Shown: piece after piece, positions 28,846-41,354 of the stretch
How positions within the stretch are numbered: the first letter of the stretch is position 1
Layout: each line of letters begins with the position of its first letter
Assembly (NCBI RefSeq): GCF_039522025.1
Contig: NZ_BAAADB010000011.1
Location: forward strand, 102,573 to 166,572
Length of the DNA stretch: 64,000 nucleotides
Source of the DNA: Deinococcus depolymerans
GTDB lineage: Bacteria; Deinococcota; Deinococci; Deinococcales; Deinococcaceae
Direction: 5' to 3'
The notes under the pieces: generated by a model
Database searches by the model: none
Told to the model about the DNA's origin: nothing
The model's input: the letters and a program-made list of their open reading frames with translations, nothing else
Position numbers and translations under genes: made by a program

Positions 28846-29521
28846 ACCCGGCCGCCCCGACCAGCCCGGTCCTGCCCGGCACCGTCCCGACCAGCACCGT
28901 CCCGCCCGGTCCCGCCCGCCTGCCGCCAAACCCTGGCGGGTCCGCGTGCAGATCACGCTGCGCAGCCTGCACATCTACTCCAGCATGGCCACCCTGCTGC
29001 TGATCCTGTTCTTCAGTGGCAGCGGCGTCCTGCTGAACCACCCGGACTGGTCCGGCAGCCTGGAAACCATCCGCGAAGCGCGCGGGACCCTGCCTGCCCC
29101 GGCCCTCGCCGCGCTGAACGCCACCCCGCCGGACTGGCTGGGCACCGTCGAAACCCTGCGTGCCGCGCACGACCTGCGCGGCCGCGCCGGGAACCTCAGC
29201 GCCGACCCGCAGGAAGCGTCCCTGACCTTCCGCGCGCCGGGCCGTGAAACGGACGTCCTGATCGACACCCGCACCGGCCAGTACGAACTGACAACCACCA
29301 GCGCCGGCCTGAATGCCGTGATCGGCGACCTGCACCGCGGCCACAACACCGGCCCCGGCTGGAACTGGGTGATCGACCTGACGGCCCTGTTCCTGACCGT
29401 GATCAGCGCCAGCGGGTTCGGCATCCTGCTGTTCCTGAAGAAACACCGCCCCAGGGCCCTGCTGACCCTCGGGGCCGGCACGCTGCTGCTGGGCGTCGGC
29501 ATTGCCACGCTGGCCATGTAG
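28817..29521 (+). CDS. PepSY-associated transmembrane protein
   Basis: A 234-residue membrane protein. A Pro/Arg-rich N-terminal tail (1-45) precedes the first transmembrane helix with [19 protein letters not shown], then [13 protein letters not shown] periplasmic PepSY-like domain (about 70-165) follows, then a second block of helices ([19 protein letters not shown] and [18 protein letters not shown]). His residues in LHIYSS and DLHRGHN are candidate heme or metal ligands, as in PepSY-TM iron-reductase-like proteins. GGAGAGG lies 6 nt upstream of the ATG within the DUF2271 gene. It probably works with that protein in envelope redox or iron handling. Confidence 0.8.
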   Translation: MSAPNTAPAEPGRPDQPGPARHRPDQHRPARSRPPAAKPWRVRVQITLRSLHIYSSMATLLLILFFSGSGVLLNHPDWSGSLETIREARGTLPAPALAALNATPPDWLGTVETLRAAHDLRGRAGNLSADPQEASLTFRAPGRETDVLIDTRTGQYELTTTSAGLNAVIGDLHRGHNTGPGWNWVIDLTALFLTVISASGFGILLFLKKHRPRALLTLGAGTLLLGVGIATLAM

Positions 29522-29597
29522 GAAGCGGGACGCGGTGCCCGGGAGGCGGGAAGGGCGCACCCCGCACGGCCTCCCAATTCCCTGCCCGCCCCGCCCG

Positions 29598-29612
29598 TAT
29601 CCTGCACGCGTG
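29598..29612 (+). promoter_or_regulatory. Leaderless-type -10 box before rarA
   Basis: TATCCT at 29598-29603, 6 nt before the GTG at 29610. Confidence 0.5.
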
Positions 29613-30896
29613 ACGCTGTTCGACCCGCCCGCTCCCCTCGCCGAACGCCTGCGGCCCCGCACGGTCGCGGAGGTCGTGGGCCAGACGCACCTGCTCGGCC
29701 CCGGCAAGCCCCTGACGCGCGTGCTGGGGTCCGGGCGGCTGGGCAGCCTGATCCTGTGGGGGCCGCCCGGCGTGGGCAAGACCACCCTGGCCCGGCTGCT
29801 GGCCGGGGAGGTCGGCGCGCACTTCATTCCGCTCTCGGCGGTCACGGCGGGCGTGAAGGACGTGCGGGACGCCACCGCCGAGGCCGAACGCCTGCGCGGC
29901 CGGGGGCAGAAGACCATCCTGTTCCTCGACGAGATCCACCGCTTCAACAAGGCGCAGCAGGACGCGCTGCTCCCGCACGTCGAGAGCGGCCTGCTGACCC
30001 TGATCGGCGCGACCACCGAGAACCCCAGCTTCGAGGTGAACCCCGCCCTGCGCTCCCGCGCCCGCACGCTGGTCCTCGAAGCCCTGAAGCCCGAGGAGGT
30101 GCGCGGCCTGCTGGAACGCGCCCTGACCGACCCGCGCGGATTGACCGGCGTGACCGCCGAGCCGGAAGCGCTGGACCTCCTCGCCCGCCTCGCGGAAGGG
30201 GACGCCCGCCGCGCCCTGAGCACCCTGGAAGTCGCCAGCACCCTCGCCAACCCCGTCACGCCCGACGCGATCACCGAGGCGTTCGGACGGCACCTGCCGC
30301 AGATGGACAAGAACGGCGAGGACTTCTACAACCTCATCAGCGCGCTGCACAAGAGCGTGCGCGGCAGCCACGTCGACGGCGCGCTGTACTGGCTGGCCCG
30401 CATGGTCGAGGGCGGCGCCGACCCCCTGTACGTCGCGCGGCGCGTGGTGCGCATGGCCGCCGAGGACATCGGCCTCGCCGACCCCCAGGCCCTGCGGCTG
30501 TGTATCGCCGCGCGCGACACCGTGGAATTCCTCGGCAGTCCCGAAGGCGACCTCGCGCTGGCGCAGGCGGTCGTGTACCTCGCCCTGGCCCCCAAGAGCA
30601 ACTCCGTGTACGTGGCGTGGAAGAACGCCCTGAACGCCGTCCGCGACGGAGAAAGCCTGCCCATTCCGCTGCACCTGCGCAACGCCCCCACCGCCCTCAT
30701 GCGCCAGCAGGGCTACGGCAGAGGGTACGCGTACTACTTCGACGACCCCGAAGGCTCATTCGCCCAGAACTACCTCCCCGACGGCGTACAACTGGACCTG
30801 TACGCCCCCACCGGCGAAGGCTGGGAAGCCCGCGTCGCCGAACGCTGGCGCAAACTCCGGGACGCCCACGGAGAAGGGGAGGGCGCCGGGACCTGA
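29610..30896 (+). CDS. rarA: Replication-associated recombination protein RarA (MgsA)
   Basis: A 428-residue clamp-loader-type AAA+ ATPase that acts at stalled replication forks with SSB. Walker A is [16 protein letters not shown], Walker B is [16 protein letters not shown], sensor 1 is [17 protein letters not shown] with the SRC-type Arg in RSRARTL. The C-terminal tetramerisation domain (about 290-428) has the conserved [19 protein letters not shown] and [16 protein letters not shown] segments. The GTG start sits 6 nt after a TATCCT box, and the frame upstream to 29502 has no family sequence. Confidence 0.93.
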   Translation: MTLFDPPAPLAERLRPRTVAEVVGQTHLLGPGKPLTRVLGSGRLGSLILWGPPGVGKTTLARLLAGEVGAHFIPLSAVTAGVKDVRDATAEAERLRGRGQKTILFLDEIHRFNKAQQDALLPHVESGLLTLIGATTENPSFEVNPALRSRARTLVLEALKPEEVRGLLERALTDPRGLTGVTAEPEALDLLARLAEGDARRALSTLEVASTLANPVTPDAITEAFGRHLPQMDKNGEDFYNLISALHKSVRGSHVDGALYWLARMVEGGADPLYVARRVVRMAAEDIGLADPQALRLCIAARDTVEFLGSPEGDLALAQAVVYLALAPKSNSVYVAWKNALNAVRDGESLPIPLHLRNAPTALMRQQGYGRGYAYYFDDPEGSFAQNYLPDGVQLDLYAPTGEGWEARVAERWRKLRDAHGEGEGAGT

Positions 30897-30910
30897 ACCA
30901 GCCGCCCCTC

Positions 30911-30988
30911 ATGCGGACTCCGGCTGGGCGGCTTGCAGAGCTGCCGGCTCCGAGCGGATACGCGCAGAGAAACGCCCGGAACCCGTAT
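30911..30988 (-). repeat. Truncated repeat copy at a stop codon
   Basis: Read on the minus strand it begins ATACGGGTTCCGGGCGTTTC, starting in the TGA of the thioredoxin-like gene, and ends GGCTCCGGCAGC...GCCGCCCAGCCGGAGTCCGCAT. The interior is shortened, and the hairpin A pairs are replaced by GC-rich ones. Confidence 0.65.
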
Positions 30989-31434
30989 CAACCCAGGCCC
31001 AGGCCCCGTGTGACGCTGGCCTGCGCGTCCTGTTCGGGCACGTCGGTCACGACCGCCTCGATCCGCCCGTCCGGGCCGGTCAGGACCAGGGTGGGGTAGA
31101 CCTGCACGCGGTACGGGCGGCGCAGGCGGCCGTCCGCGTCGAGGTGCAGCGCGTCCCCGTATGCGTGGGGGGGCAGGTCGCCGCGCCGCGCGTCGATCAC
31201 GCGCAGGTCCAGCCCGTGCGTGTGTGCCAGCTGCCCCAGGAAAACGTCCAGCGTGTCGCACGCCACGCACGCCTCGGTCTTGAAGGACAGCAGCGTGCGC
31301 CGCGTGACGTTCAGCGCGGCGGGGGGCGGCACGACCGCGCCCGGCTGGACGGTGCGGGCGGCGACCAGCCGGGTCAGCAGCGCCCCGAGCGGGCGGGGCA
31401 GGCGGATGCGGATGGCTCTGGGCGCAGTCGTCAT
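30988..31434 (-). CDS. Thioredoxin-like protein with a CxxC motif
   Basis: A 148-residue protein with a thioredoxin fold. The redox motif CVACD follows the strand TLLSFKTEA, the second strand is LDLRVIDARRGDLP, and a cis-Pro position occurs in YRVQVYPTLVLTGPDGR. No obvious cleavable signal peptide is present. The basic N-terminus RAIRIRLPRPLGALLTRLV could be an amphipathic helix. The CVAC dipeptide differs from thioredoxin (GP) and DsbA (PH), so partners cannot be predicted. GGAGGT lies 6 nt before the ATG. The stop codon is provided by a repeat end. Confidence 0.75.
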   Translation of the reverse strand: MTTAPRAIRIRLPRPLGALLTRLVAARTVQPGAVVPPPAALNVTRRTLLSFKTEACVACDTLDVFLGQLAHTHGLDLRVIDARRGDLPPHAYGDALHLDADGRLRRPYRVQVYPTLVLTGPDGRIEAVVTDVPEQDAQASVTRGLGLG

Positions 31435-31823
31435 GGTGGGACCTCCGGGGATGCTGGAGCGGATGTGGTGGGTGGAATCCCTGATGGTACGCGGCGGCTC
31501 CGGCGGGCGGGACCGCACCTGCCGCACCGTCTGGCCGCACGGGCTGTCTGCACGGGCCGTCAGCGGAAACCCCCCGCCGCTCCGGCGTGCGGAGGCTGGC
31601 GGGGGGCTGTGAAGCTGGGGGGGGAATCTGGGGGGAGCGCCCGGCGTCGAGGCCGTGGGAGTGAAGGGTGCGCGGTGCCGGGTGAGGGGTGCAGGGTGCT
31701 GGGCGTGCCCGGTGGGGCCGGTCGGTCCGGCGACGCCGCCCCGGCGTCTTCAGAGGTGCAGCCTTTTCCCCGCTGCGAGGTAGGTCTCCGCCCGCGCGGA
31801 CGCTCCCGACCGGCAGTCTGGGC
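31435..31823. other. Intergenic region with hairpin and low-complexity words
   Basis: This 389-bp gap has no convincing gene. It holds a hairpin CCCCCCGCC (31570-31578) / GGCGGGGGG (31598-31606) and a stretch around 31660-31700 of G-rich near-repeats (GGGTGAGGGGTGCAGGGTGC), similar in style to the low-complexity spacers of the nuo operon. Confidence 0.5.
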
Positions 31824-32282
31824 CTACCCGGGCAGGTCCGTCAACCAGTTCGCCTGTTGCAGCTGCGTGTCCAGTTCCCGGCGTTCCTTCGCCAGGGCGT
31901 CCACCTGCACCTGCAACTCGCGGGTGGAAATGGCGGACAGGATGCGGACCTCGCTGTTGCTGTAGCGGGTGGGGCGGTCGCTGGCGGTCGCGGCGGCACG
32001 GCGCAGCACCCGCAGGCGCAGGTCCAGCAGGTCGCGGCGGGTCAGGGCGTCCGTCAGGGTCCGGCCGCCTTGGAGGGTGGCGCGCAGGTTCGCGCGGTGA
32101 ATGCGGGGCAGCAGGGCCTCCAGCCGCGCGGCGACCTCCGCGAATTCGCGCAGCAGGGCCTGCGGGTCCTCGGCGGGGGCCTCGCCTTCCTGCACCAGCA
32201 GGTTCTTTACGAGGCGTTCTTCCAGTTGCGCGGCGCGTTTCTGAAGGTCGGCGCGTTCGATCAGGGCCTCGGCAAGTTTCAT
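31824..32282 (-). CDS. DIP1984 (septicolysin-like) family protein
   Basis: A 152-residue helical protein beginning MKLAEALIERADLQKRAAQLEERL, followed by NLLVQEGEAPAEDPQALL and a second coiled segment LDLRLRVLRRAAATASDR. It ends with the characteristic SEVRILSAISTRELQVQVDALAKE and NWLTDLP region of the DIP1984 family. The fold is a helical bundle. Function is unknown and the septicolysin name is historical. No signal peptide, so cytosolic. It is divergent from mutS2. Confidence 0.82.
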   Translation of the reverse strand: MKLAEALIERADLQKRAAQLEERLVKNLLVQEGEAPAEDPQALLREFAEVAARLEALLPRIHRANLRATLQGGRTLTDALTRRDLLDLRLRVLRRAAATASDRPTRYSNSEVRILSAISTRELQVQVDALAKERRELDTQLQQANWLTDLPG

Positions 32283-32406
32283 GCGTGCAGGGTAACGCCC
32301 GGCAGGCCTGACCTGAACGGCGTGCTGGCCTGAATGGTGGGCGGGCCTGAATTGAGATAAGGCTTTCTAAGCCACTCGGCGCACGGTGTTGGGTGGGCGG
32401 GGCCGG

Positions 32407-32421
32407 TATGCTCCGTGTGAG

Positions 32422-32424
<3 letters not shown>
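32407..32424 (+). promoter_or_regulatory. -10 box before mutS2
   Basis: TATGCT at 32407-32412, 9 nt before the ATG at 32422. Confidence 0.45.
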
Positions 32425-34725
<2,301 letters not shown>

Positions 34726-34794
34726 GCGGCCCCCCCGCCCACCTCATGAGAACGGATCTGGACGGAACTCAGGACTGGCCCGCACGATGGGCGG

Positions 34795-35781
34795 ATGCAT
34801 TTCCTTCCTGCCCTTCCTGAACTGTCCACCGTCCGTTTCCTGCTGGCCCTGACACTGGCCGGTCTGCCCGGCAGCGTCGCCGCGGCGCAGACGGCCGCGC
34901 CCGCCGCGCCGGCCAGCACCGGCCTCAGGCTGCCGCCCGACTACCTGAGCCGTTTCGGAAGTACGCAGGTCGTCGCGTCCAGCACCGACGGGTTCGGCGT
35001 GCGGTACCTGCCGCTCCCGCTGGACCGTGACGTGCGCTTCACGCTGCTGAAAACCCCCACCTCCTGGGATTACGGCCTGACCGGGCAGTTCGGCAGCCTG
35101 TCGGCGGCGCTGGGCCGCTTCTACAACGTTCCCAGGGCCGAACTGACCAGCGCGCCCGGCAGCGGCCTGCAGTGGAGCGCGCTGGTGCAGGGCGGCGCGC
35201 CGCACTCGCACTTCACGGTCGGGTACGCCACGCGCGTCTGGGACGGCCGCGTGCGCTTCCTGAACAACGTCGGGGTGGCGCAGCAGGGCGGCGTGACGGC
35301 CACCTACACCCAGTCCGAGGCGAGCGGCGGGTACGGCCGCACCTACGGCAAGGTGAACACCGGCCTGTACGCCACGGTGCGCGTGTACGCCTTTCCCACG
35401 CAGGGCAAGGCGCAGGGCAGCGCGGACGTGACGGCTGTCGTCGGCGTGCCGCTGGCCGCGGGCCTGACCCTGGACGCCTCGCACTTCGAGCGTTTCGTGG
35501 TCGGGGAGTCCGCCATCGGGGATTTCGGGCTGGGCCGCGCCGAGTCCAGCAGCGTCAGCCTCACGTACCGCCCGCCGCCCGCCGGGGGCTTCGGGCTGGG
35601 GGCCGTGCGCGTCCGCGCGTCCCGGGACTGGCTCGGGAAGTCCTCCACCGCCGACGCGGACGTCGCCTTCCGCATCGACGGCGTGCCGGCCCTGATCGGC
35701 GGCAGCGTGGGCTACGAGTGGTACGAGACGAACGCCAGCGCGAACCGGTGGCGGCTGGCGCTCCTCGCACTGCCGCGCTGA
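34795..35781 (+). CDS. Exported beta-rich protein, possible outer-membrane barrel
   Basis: A 328-residue protein with a signal peptide (RFLLALTLAGLPGSVAAAQ) and a mature region of alternating amphipathic strands rich in Gly, Tyr, Ser and Thr (SWDYGLTGQFGSLSAALGRF, HSHFTVGYATRVWDGRVRF, SSVSLTYRPP, GGSVGYEWYETNASANRW), ending in LALLALPR. The pattern fits a small outer-membrane beta barrel or a periplasmic beta protein. The last residue is Arg rather than the usual aromatic. Family not recognised. CACGAT lies 6 nt before the ATG, with TGGACG 18 bp further up. Confidence 0.65.
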   Translation: MHFLPALPELSTVRFLLALTLAGLPGSVAAAQTAAPAAPASTGLRLPPDYLSRFGSTQVVASSTDGFGVRYLPLPLDRDVRFTLLKTPTSWDYGLTGQFGSLSAALGRFYNVPRAELTSAPGSGLQWSALVQGGAPHSHFTVGYATRVWDGRVRFLNNVGVAQQGGVTATYTQSEASGGYGRTYGKVNTGLYATVRVYAFPTQGKAQGSADVTAVVGVPLAAGLTLDASHFERFVVGESAIGDFGLGRAESSSVSLTYRPPPAGGFGLGAVRVRASRDWLGKSSTADADVAFRIDGVPALIGGSVGYEWYETNASANRWRLALLALPR

Positions 35782-35818
35782 CCGGCTCCCGGCGCGGGAA
35801 CCGCAGAAACATTAAGGT

Positions 35819-35851
35819 CCGCCCCGGGACCGTGAGGGTCCGCCGGGGCGG
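35819..35851 (+). terminator. Hairpin after the exported protein
   Basis: CCGCCCCGG (35819-35827) pairs with CCGGGGCGG (35843-35851), just before the -10 box of the next gene. No T-tract. Confidence 0.5.
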
Positions 35852-35860
35852 CGCGGGTGA

Positions 35861-35875
35861 TAGCGTCCCCGCGTG
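35861..35875 (+). promoter_or_regulatory. Leaderless-type -10 box before MFS gene
   Basis: TAGCGT at 35861-35866, 6 nt before the GTG at 35873. Confidence 0.45.
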
Positions 35876-37063
35876 AGTCGTTCCGGGAAGCTGCCGCCCC
35901 CTCCGTCGCCCGCCGCTGCCGGGGAGCGGACCCCGCTGTCGCTGCTGGCGACCGGCACCGCCGCTTTCTTCACGCTGGGCCTGATCCAGGCGATGTACGG
36001 CCCCAGCTTCCCGCTGTTCCAGGCGCGGTACGGGGTCAGCACGGCCGGCGTGGGCGTGATCGCCAGCGCGCACTTCCTGGGGTCGGCCATCGCGCCGCCG
36101 CTGGTGGGTCTGCTGCTGCGGCGCCTGAGCGTCCGGGCGGGCGTGTCGTTCAGTCTGCTGGTCCTGGCGGCCGGGATGCTGGGCGTGGTGGTCGCGCCCG
36201 GCTGGGCGCTGGCGGTCGCGGCGGCCTTCGTGGGCGGCCTGGGCCTGGGCGGCGTCAGCGCCTGCCTGAACGCCGCGTACGCCAGCGTGGGCGCGCGGGC
36301 CGTGAACCTCGTGAACGCCGTGTTCGGGGTGGGCAGCATGGTGTCGCCGCTGCTGGTCGCGGCCCTGACGGGCGCGGGGGCCGGCGCGGCGACCGGCGTG
36401 CCCGGCGGGCCGTTCCTGGTTGTGGCGGCCCTGTGCGCCGTGACCTTCGGGGTGGGCCGCGTGTGGGGCGTGCCGGACATCGCCCCGGCCCGGCAGGACG
36501 GCGCTCCGGCGCGGGCCGGCGTTCGGTTCGCGCTGTTCGCGGCCCTGATCGCCAGTTACGTGGGCCTGGAAGCCGGGTACGGCGCGTGGACCGTGCGCTA
36601 CCTGACCGAGCTGCGCGTGGCGGACGCCGCGCTGATCCTGAGTGCCTTCTGGGCGGCCCTGACGGTCGGCCGGGTCCTGACCGGGGTGTTCGCCGCGCGG
36701 CTGCGCCCCGAACGGGTCGTGCTGGGCAGCGCGGCCGGGCTGCTGCTGTGTGCGCTGGCGGCGGCCGTGCCGGGCCTGGCGGGTGGGGCGTTCGTGCTGG
36801 CCGGTCTGGCGCTCGCGCCGGTGTTCGGCACGACCCTGGCGTGGCTGACCCGCACCCTGTCGGCGCGGCTGGTGCCGTTCCTGCTGGTGGCCGGGTCGCT
36901 GGGCGGCGTGGTCGCCCCGGCGCTGCTGGGGGTGCTGTTCGCCCGCTGGGGGGCGGCGGCCGTGCCGCTGTTCCTGGGTGGACTGGCGGCGCTGCTGGCT
37001 CTTTTCACGGTCCTGGCGGCGCGGACCGCACGCGCGCAGGCGGGGGGGGCGGCCGTGGCCTAG
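35873..37063 (+). CDS. MFS transporter (FucP/YfkF-like sugar or drug permease group)
   Basis: A 396-residue membrane protein with 12 predicted helices. The first helix region reads [20 protein letters not shown], then [20 protein letters not shown]. The helix 4-5 segment [31 protein letters not shown], with its N-x-x-x-x-x-G-x-G pattern, is typical of the FucP-like and YfkF-like MFS branches. [15 protein letters not shown] occurs at the start of the C-terminal half. Ala/Val/Leu-rich, no soluble domains. Substrate cannot be assigned. Confidence 0.8.
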   Translation: MSRSGKLPPPPSPAAAGERTPLSLLATGTAAFFTLGLIQAMYGPSFPLFQARYGVSTAGVGVIASAHFLGSAIAPPLVGLLLRRLSVRAGVSFSLLVLAAGMLGVVVAPGWALAVAAAFVGGLGLGGVSACLNAAYASVGARAVNLVNAVFGVGSMVSPLLVAALTGAGAGAATGVPGGPFLVVAALCAVTFGVGRVWGVPDIAPARQDGAPARAGVRFALFAALIASYVGLEAGYGAWTVRYLTELRVADAALILSAFWAALTVGRVLTGVFAARLRPERVVLGSAAGLLLCALAAAVPGLAGGAFVLAGLALAPVFGTTLAWLTRTLSARLVPFLLVAGSLGGVVAPALLGVLFARWGAAAVPLFLGGLAALLALFTVLAARTARAQAGGAAVA

Positions 37064-37210
37064 CAGACCGCATTGTCAGGGGTGGGGGCGTGTGGCAGAA
37101 TGCGCGCTGATTCTCACCCAATCCGCGTCCCCTGTCTTCCCCCGGGGGAGCAACCGACTTCAGTTCATGAGTCCTCGCCGGAGTACCCGGCGGCGCAACG
37201 GAGGCCTAGA

Positions 37211-37698
<488 letters not shown>

Positions 37699-37699
<1 letters not shown>

Positions 37700-37745
37700 G
37701 CCGGACTCCGATTGGACGGGTTGCCAGCACCATTCCACCCGATTC
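37699..37745 (+). repeat. Short degenerate repeat copy after the gfh1 stop
   Basis: Starts in the TGA (AGCCGGACTCCGATTGGACGG) and ends ATTCCACCCGATTCCG. It keeps the left terminal sequence and remains of hairpin A only. Confidence 0.6.
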
Positions 37746-37838
37746 CGTTTCGGGGAGGCAGGTCGCCGCGTGCGGTCTGCCTCCTGCCCGTCGTGGGGTG
37801 ACTGGACGGCGGTCCCGTCCGGCTTGAGGAGCGCGGCC

Positions 37839-37854
37839 TATACTGGCCGTTATG
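37839..37854 (+). promoter_or_regulatory. Leaderless-type -10 box before lysS
   Basis: TATACT at 37839-37844, 7 nt before the ATG at 37852. Confidence 0.55.
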
Positions 37855-39411
37855 TCTGATGGTTCCACGCCCACCAACCGCCGCGAGGGTCTGCACGAGC
37901 AGACCGTCAGCCGCCTGAACAACCTGGACGCCCAGGTGGCCGCCGGGTTCGACGCGCACCCCTACACGTACCCGCGCACCCACCACGCCCGTGACGTGCT
38001 GGCGGCCCACCCTGCCGACGCGGTGGGCGAGGACGGCGCGCCGAAGTGGGAGGCGGGGCAGGAGTGGCCCGAGGTGCAGTACGCCCTGGCTGGCCGCGTG
38101 ACCCTGATGCGCCACATGGGCAAGGCGGCCTTCGCGGACCTCAGCGACGAGCACGGCAAGATCCAGCTGCACTTCTCCAAGCAGGACACCGAGAACTTCG
38201 ATCCCACCAAGAAGATCGACCTGGGTGACATCATCGGCGTGCGCGGCTTCCCGTTCGTCACGAAGACCGGGCAGCTGACGCTGCGCGTGACGTCCTGGCA
38301 GCCGCTGGTCAAGAGCCTGCACCCGCTGCCCAGCAAGTTCCACGGCCTGCAGGACGAGGAACTCCGCGCCCGGCGCCGCTACGTGGACCTGATGATCAAC
38401 CCCGAGAGCCGCGAGGTGTACCGCACGCGCTCGCGGATGCTGCGTTTCATCCGGGACTTCCTGGACAGCCGCGACTTCATGGAGGTCGAGGGCCCCACGC
38501 TGCAGGTCGTGCCGGGCGGCACCGAGGCCAAGCCGTTCAAGACGTTCCACAACGCGCTGGGGCACGAGTTCAGCATGCGCATCAGCCTGGAGCTGTACCT
38601 CAAGCGGCTGCTGGTGGGCGGTTTCGAGCGGGTGTACGAGATCGGCCGCAACTACCGCAACGAGGGCATCGACCGGACGCACAACCCGGAATTCACCATG
38701 CTCGAAGCGTACTTCGCGTACGGCGACTACAACGACATGATGGTGCTGGTCGAGACGCTGCTGCACGACCTGGTCGTGGAACTCAAGGGCGAGCCGAAAC
38801 TCACCTACCAGGGCCGCGAACTGGACTTCTCGCTGCCGTTCAAGCGTCTGGACTTCGTGACGGCCCTGAAGGAGCAGGCGGGGCTGGACTTCGACCCGCT
38901 GGACCTCGTGAAGCTGCGCGAGTGGAGTGACGTGCACCACCCGGAGCACCGCAAGACCCCGGACTACAAGCTGCTGGACAAGCTGGGCGGCGAGTACGTC
39001 GAGCCGCTGCTGCAGAACCCGACCTTCCTGACGGACATGCCGCTGGCGATCAGTCCGCTGGTGAAGGTGCACCGCGAGCGCGAGGGACTGGCCGAACGTG
39101 CCGACCTGTACGTGGCGGGCTTCGAACTGGCGCCGATCTACTCGGAGCTGAACGACGCGCTGGACCAGCGGGCCCGCTTCGAGGCCCAGACCGCGCGTCG
39201 TGACGCCGGGGACGACGAGGCGCACGAGCAGGACGAGGACTTCCTGCTGGCGCTCGAGTACGGGATGCCGCCCACCGCCGGGATGGGCATGGGCATGGAC
39301 CGTCTGGCGATGCTGATGACCGACCGGGATTCGATCCGGGACGTGCTGCTGTTCCCGCTGCTGCGCCCGGAAGGGGCGGGGAGCGAGACCGGGGAGACCA
39401 CGGCCGGCTGA
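37852..39411 (+). CDS. lysS: Lysyl-tRNA synthetase, class II
   Basis: Charges tRNA-Lys with lysine. The 519-residue protein has an N-terminal OB-fold anticodon-binding domain (about 60-185; [32 protein letters not shown]) and a class II catalytic core. Motif 1 surrounds [20 protein letters not shown], motif 2 is [20 protein letters not shown], and motif 3 is [20 protein letters not shown]. Lysine-specific GGTEAKPF and [10 protein letters not shown] are present. A leaderless-type TATACT box precedes the ATG. The TGA stop overlaps the first repeat of a tandem pair. Confidence 0.97.
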   Translation: MSDGSTPTNRREGLHEQTVSRLNNLDAQVAAGFDAHPYTYPRTHHARDVLAAHPADAVGEDGAPKWEAGQEWPEVQYALAGRVTLMRHMGKAAFADLSDEHGKIQLHFSKQDTENFDPTKKIDLGDIIGVRGFPFVTKTGQLTLRVTSWQPLVKSLHPLPSKFHGLQDEELRARRRYVDLMINPESREVYRTRSRMLRFIRDFLDSRDFMEVEGPTLQVVPGGTEAKPFKTFHNALGHEFSMRISLELYLKRLLVGGFERVYEIGRNYRNEGIDRTHNPEFTMLEAYFAYGDYNDMMVLVETLLHDLVVELKGEPKLTYQGRELDFSLPFKRLDFVTALKEQAGLDFDPLDLVKLREWSDVHHPEHRKTPDYKLLDKLGGEYVEPLLQNPTFLTDMPLAISPLVKVHREREGLAERADLYVAGFELAPIYSELNDALDQRARFEAQTARRDAGDDEAHEQDEDFLLALEYGMPPTAGMGMGMDRLAMLMTDRDSIRDVLLFPLLRPEGAGSETGETTAG

Positions 39412-39568
39412 TACGGACTGCCGTTTGTTTCGCCGACAATCCGGAACTTCACCGGATTGCCGGCTCCACGTCCGGAACCCGTTTTACTCCTACTCTGCGG
39501 AGCAGCTCTACGAGTCGCATCCGCTCGGATTGAATGGTCTTTGCAGCCCATTCAATCGGAGTCTGTAT
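39411..39568 (-). repeat. 150-bp repeat, inverted full copy
   Basis: Starts at the lysS TGA with ATACGGACTGCCGTTTGTTT and ends GGAGTCTGTAT. Contains hairpin B CAATCCGG / CCGGATTG and the GATTGAATGG / CCATTCAATC hairpin A. The inverted orientation puts the hairpin B end at the gene. Confidence 0.9.
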
Positions 39569-39569
39569 G

Positions 39570-39712
39570 ATACGCAGTCCGTCTGTTTCGCCCTCTACCC
39601 GGAACAGCACCGGGTTGCCAACTCCACACCCGGCAGTCGCCTGCGCTCCCACGCTCCGGGTCGCATCCACTCGGATGGAATGGTCGGCAGACCATTCCAT
39701 CCGAGTTCGTAT
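39570..39712 (-). repeat. 150-bp repeat, second inverted copy in tandem
   Basis: Begins ATACGCAGTCCGTCTGTTTC one base after the previous copy and ends GAGTTCGTAT. Hairpin A is a perfect 16-bp stem (CTCGGATGGAATGGTC / GACCATTCCATCCGAG). The T-to-G and A-to-C changes relative to GATTGAA / TTCAATC are compensated on both arms. Confidence 0.9.
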
Positions 39713-39812
39713 GAGGATGGGTGTGTCTGCTGGTGTGGACGGGGAAGGGCCGGCGGGGTCCGGGGCCTTCGCGGAAGATGTCTAGACGAGTGGAACCGGT
39801 TTAGTTAATTCG

Positions 39813-39847
39813 TTTGTTTGACAAACAAAAAGGCCGACGCGCAAGAT
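39813..39847 (+). promoter_or_regulatory. ROK-type operator and promoter
   Basis: The perfect 17-bp palindrome TTTGTTTGACAAACAAA (39813-39829) is unlike its GC-rich surroundings. It contains the -35 TTGACA (39818-39823), and CAAGAT at 39842-39847 could be the -10 (18-bp spacer). The ROK regulator encoded downstream is the natural candidate to bind it and autoregulate the sugar operon. Confidence 0.75.
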
Positions 39848-39995
39848 GACTTCACACAGGATTCATCTTTCTGCCAGCAGGGCAGCCGTGACCGACGGCC
39901 CCACCTCCCGCTGCGCAGCGTTCCGGCCCACCCCCTGCCAGGGTGCTGGCCGTCCCGTCCGGCCCACGGCCGGTTCCACCCCGAGGTTGCCCCAC

Positions 39996-41354
39996 ATGAT
40001 CCGCGCCGAACACCCCACCCCGGACACCCTGGACCTCGCGGCCATCCGCGCGCGGCACACCCTGCTGCTGCTCGGCCTGCTGTGGGACCGGGACCTGGCC
40101 CGTGTGGACATCGCCCGCGAACTGGGCCTGTCCCGCAGCGCCATCAGTTCCATCGTGACGGAACTGATCAGCGTCGGCCTGGTGCAGGAGGTCGGCACGC
40201 GCGGCAGCGGCGGCGTCGGGCGGCGCGCCACCCTCCTGAACCTCAACACCCGCGCCGCCGCGCTCCTCGCCATCGACCTGGGCGCCAGCCACGCCCGCGT
40301 GGACGTCCTGGACCTGCACTGCCAGAGCCTCTCCAGCCTGACCGTCCCGCACGACATCGTCAGCGGCCCGCAGGCCACCTACGCCCTGCTCGGCGCCCTG
40401 AGCGCCCAGGCCATGCGCGCCGCCGGCATTCAACCCGCGCAGATCGCCCTGGTCGGCATCGGCGTGCCCGGACCGGTCGACCACCACACCGGCCGGGTCG
40501 TGCAGCCCCCCAACATGCCCGGCTGGGACGGCGAGAACATCCGCGAGGCCCTGCAGAACCTGCTGCACCTCGAGGTCCTCGTCGACAACGACGCCAACCT
40601 GGGCGCCCTGGCCGAGGCCCGCTTCGGGGCGCACCGCGGCACGCAGGACCTGATCTACGTCAAGGCCGCCACCGGCATCGGCGCCGGCGTCCTGCTGGGC
40701 GGTCGCCTCCACCGGGGCGCACGCGGCGGCGCCGGCGAGATCGGGCACATCAGCATCAACGAGCAGGGCCCGGTCGGCCGCAGCGGCAACCCCGGCAGCC
40801 TCGAAAGCTACGCCGCCGCGCAGGTTCTCGTCACGCTGGCCCGCGACCTGCGGGCCGCCGGCACGCCCAGCCGGCTTCCGGAACCCATCACGCTCGACGG
40901 ACTGCTGGCCCACGCCAGCACCGACCCGCTGGCCCGCGCCGTCTGGGAGGAAGCCGGACACCACCTGGGCGTCGCCATCAGCACCACCCTGAACCTGTTC
41001 AACCCGCAGGCCGTGGTGATCGGCGGCCGGCTCGCGCAGGCGGGCGACGTGCTGCTCAGCGCCATCCGCGCCAGCGCGCAGGGCCGCACCATGCGCATCA
41101 ACGTGGACCGCACCCGCATCGACCTGGGCACCCTCGGCGGGGACGCCGGCGTGCGCGGCGCCGGCGCCATGATGCTCGACTCGCTGTTCACGCCGCGCGG
41201 CCTGCCGCACCTGTACGGCATTGCCCGCATGGCGCAGAACTCCCGCGACATCTCGGCCAGTCACGCCCGGCCGGCGGGTCCGTCTCCACCCAGACCCGGC
41301 GAAGTGCTCAGCCCCCACCCGACCCGTCCCGTTTCTCACGGAGGAACACCATGA
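39996..41354 (+). CDS. ROK-family sugar-responsive transcriptional regulator (XylR/NagC-like)
   Basis: A repressor of about 452 aa. The N-terminal winged-helix segment (about 20-75) reads [20 protein letters not shown] and [19 protein letters not shown]. The ROK domain has [41 protein letters not shown] and [12 protein letters not shown]. The zinc motif CxCGxxGC of most ROK proteins is replaced ([11 protein letters not shown]), so the metal site is lost. The frame extends to 39846, but [14 protein letters not shown] at 39996 is the likely start (GAGG upstream). The stop overlaps the next gene (ATGA). Sugar binding should release the 39813 operator. Confidence 0.85.
   Translation: MIRAEHPTPDTLDLAAIRARHTLLLLGLLWDRDLARVDIARELGLSRSAISSIVTELISVGLVQEVGTRGSGGVGRRATLLNLNTRAAALLAIDLGASHARVDVLDLHCQSLSSLTVPHDIVSGPQATYALLGALSAQAMRAAGIQPAQIALVGIGVPGPVDHHTGRVVQPPNMPGWDGENIREALQNLLHLEVLVDNDANLGALAEARFGAHRGTQDLIYVKAATGIGAGVLLGGRLHRGARGGAGEIGHISINEQGPVGRSGNPGSLESYAAAQVLVTLARDLRAAGTPSRLPEPITLDGLLAHASTDPLARAVWEEAGHHLGVAISTTLNLFNPQAVVIGGRLAQAGDVLLSAIRASAQGRTMRINVDRTRIDLGTLGGDAGVRGAGAMMLDSLFTPRGLPHLYGIARMAQNSRDISASHARPAGPSPPRPGEVLSPHPTRPVSHGGTP

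Noticed and set aside
39411..39712. Tandem repeat pairs as a CRISPR array
   Set aside because: Unit length about 150 bp, no unique spacers, copies dispersed through the window, and no cas genes.
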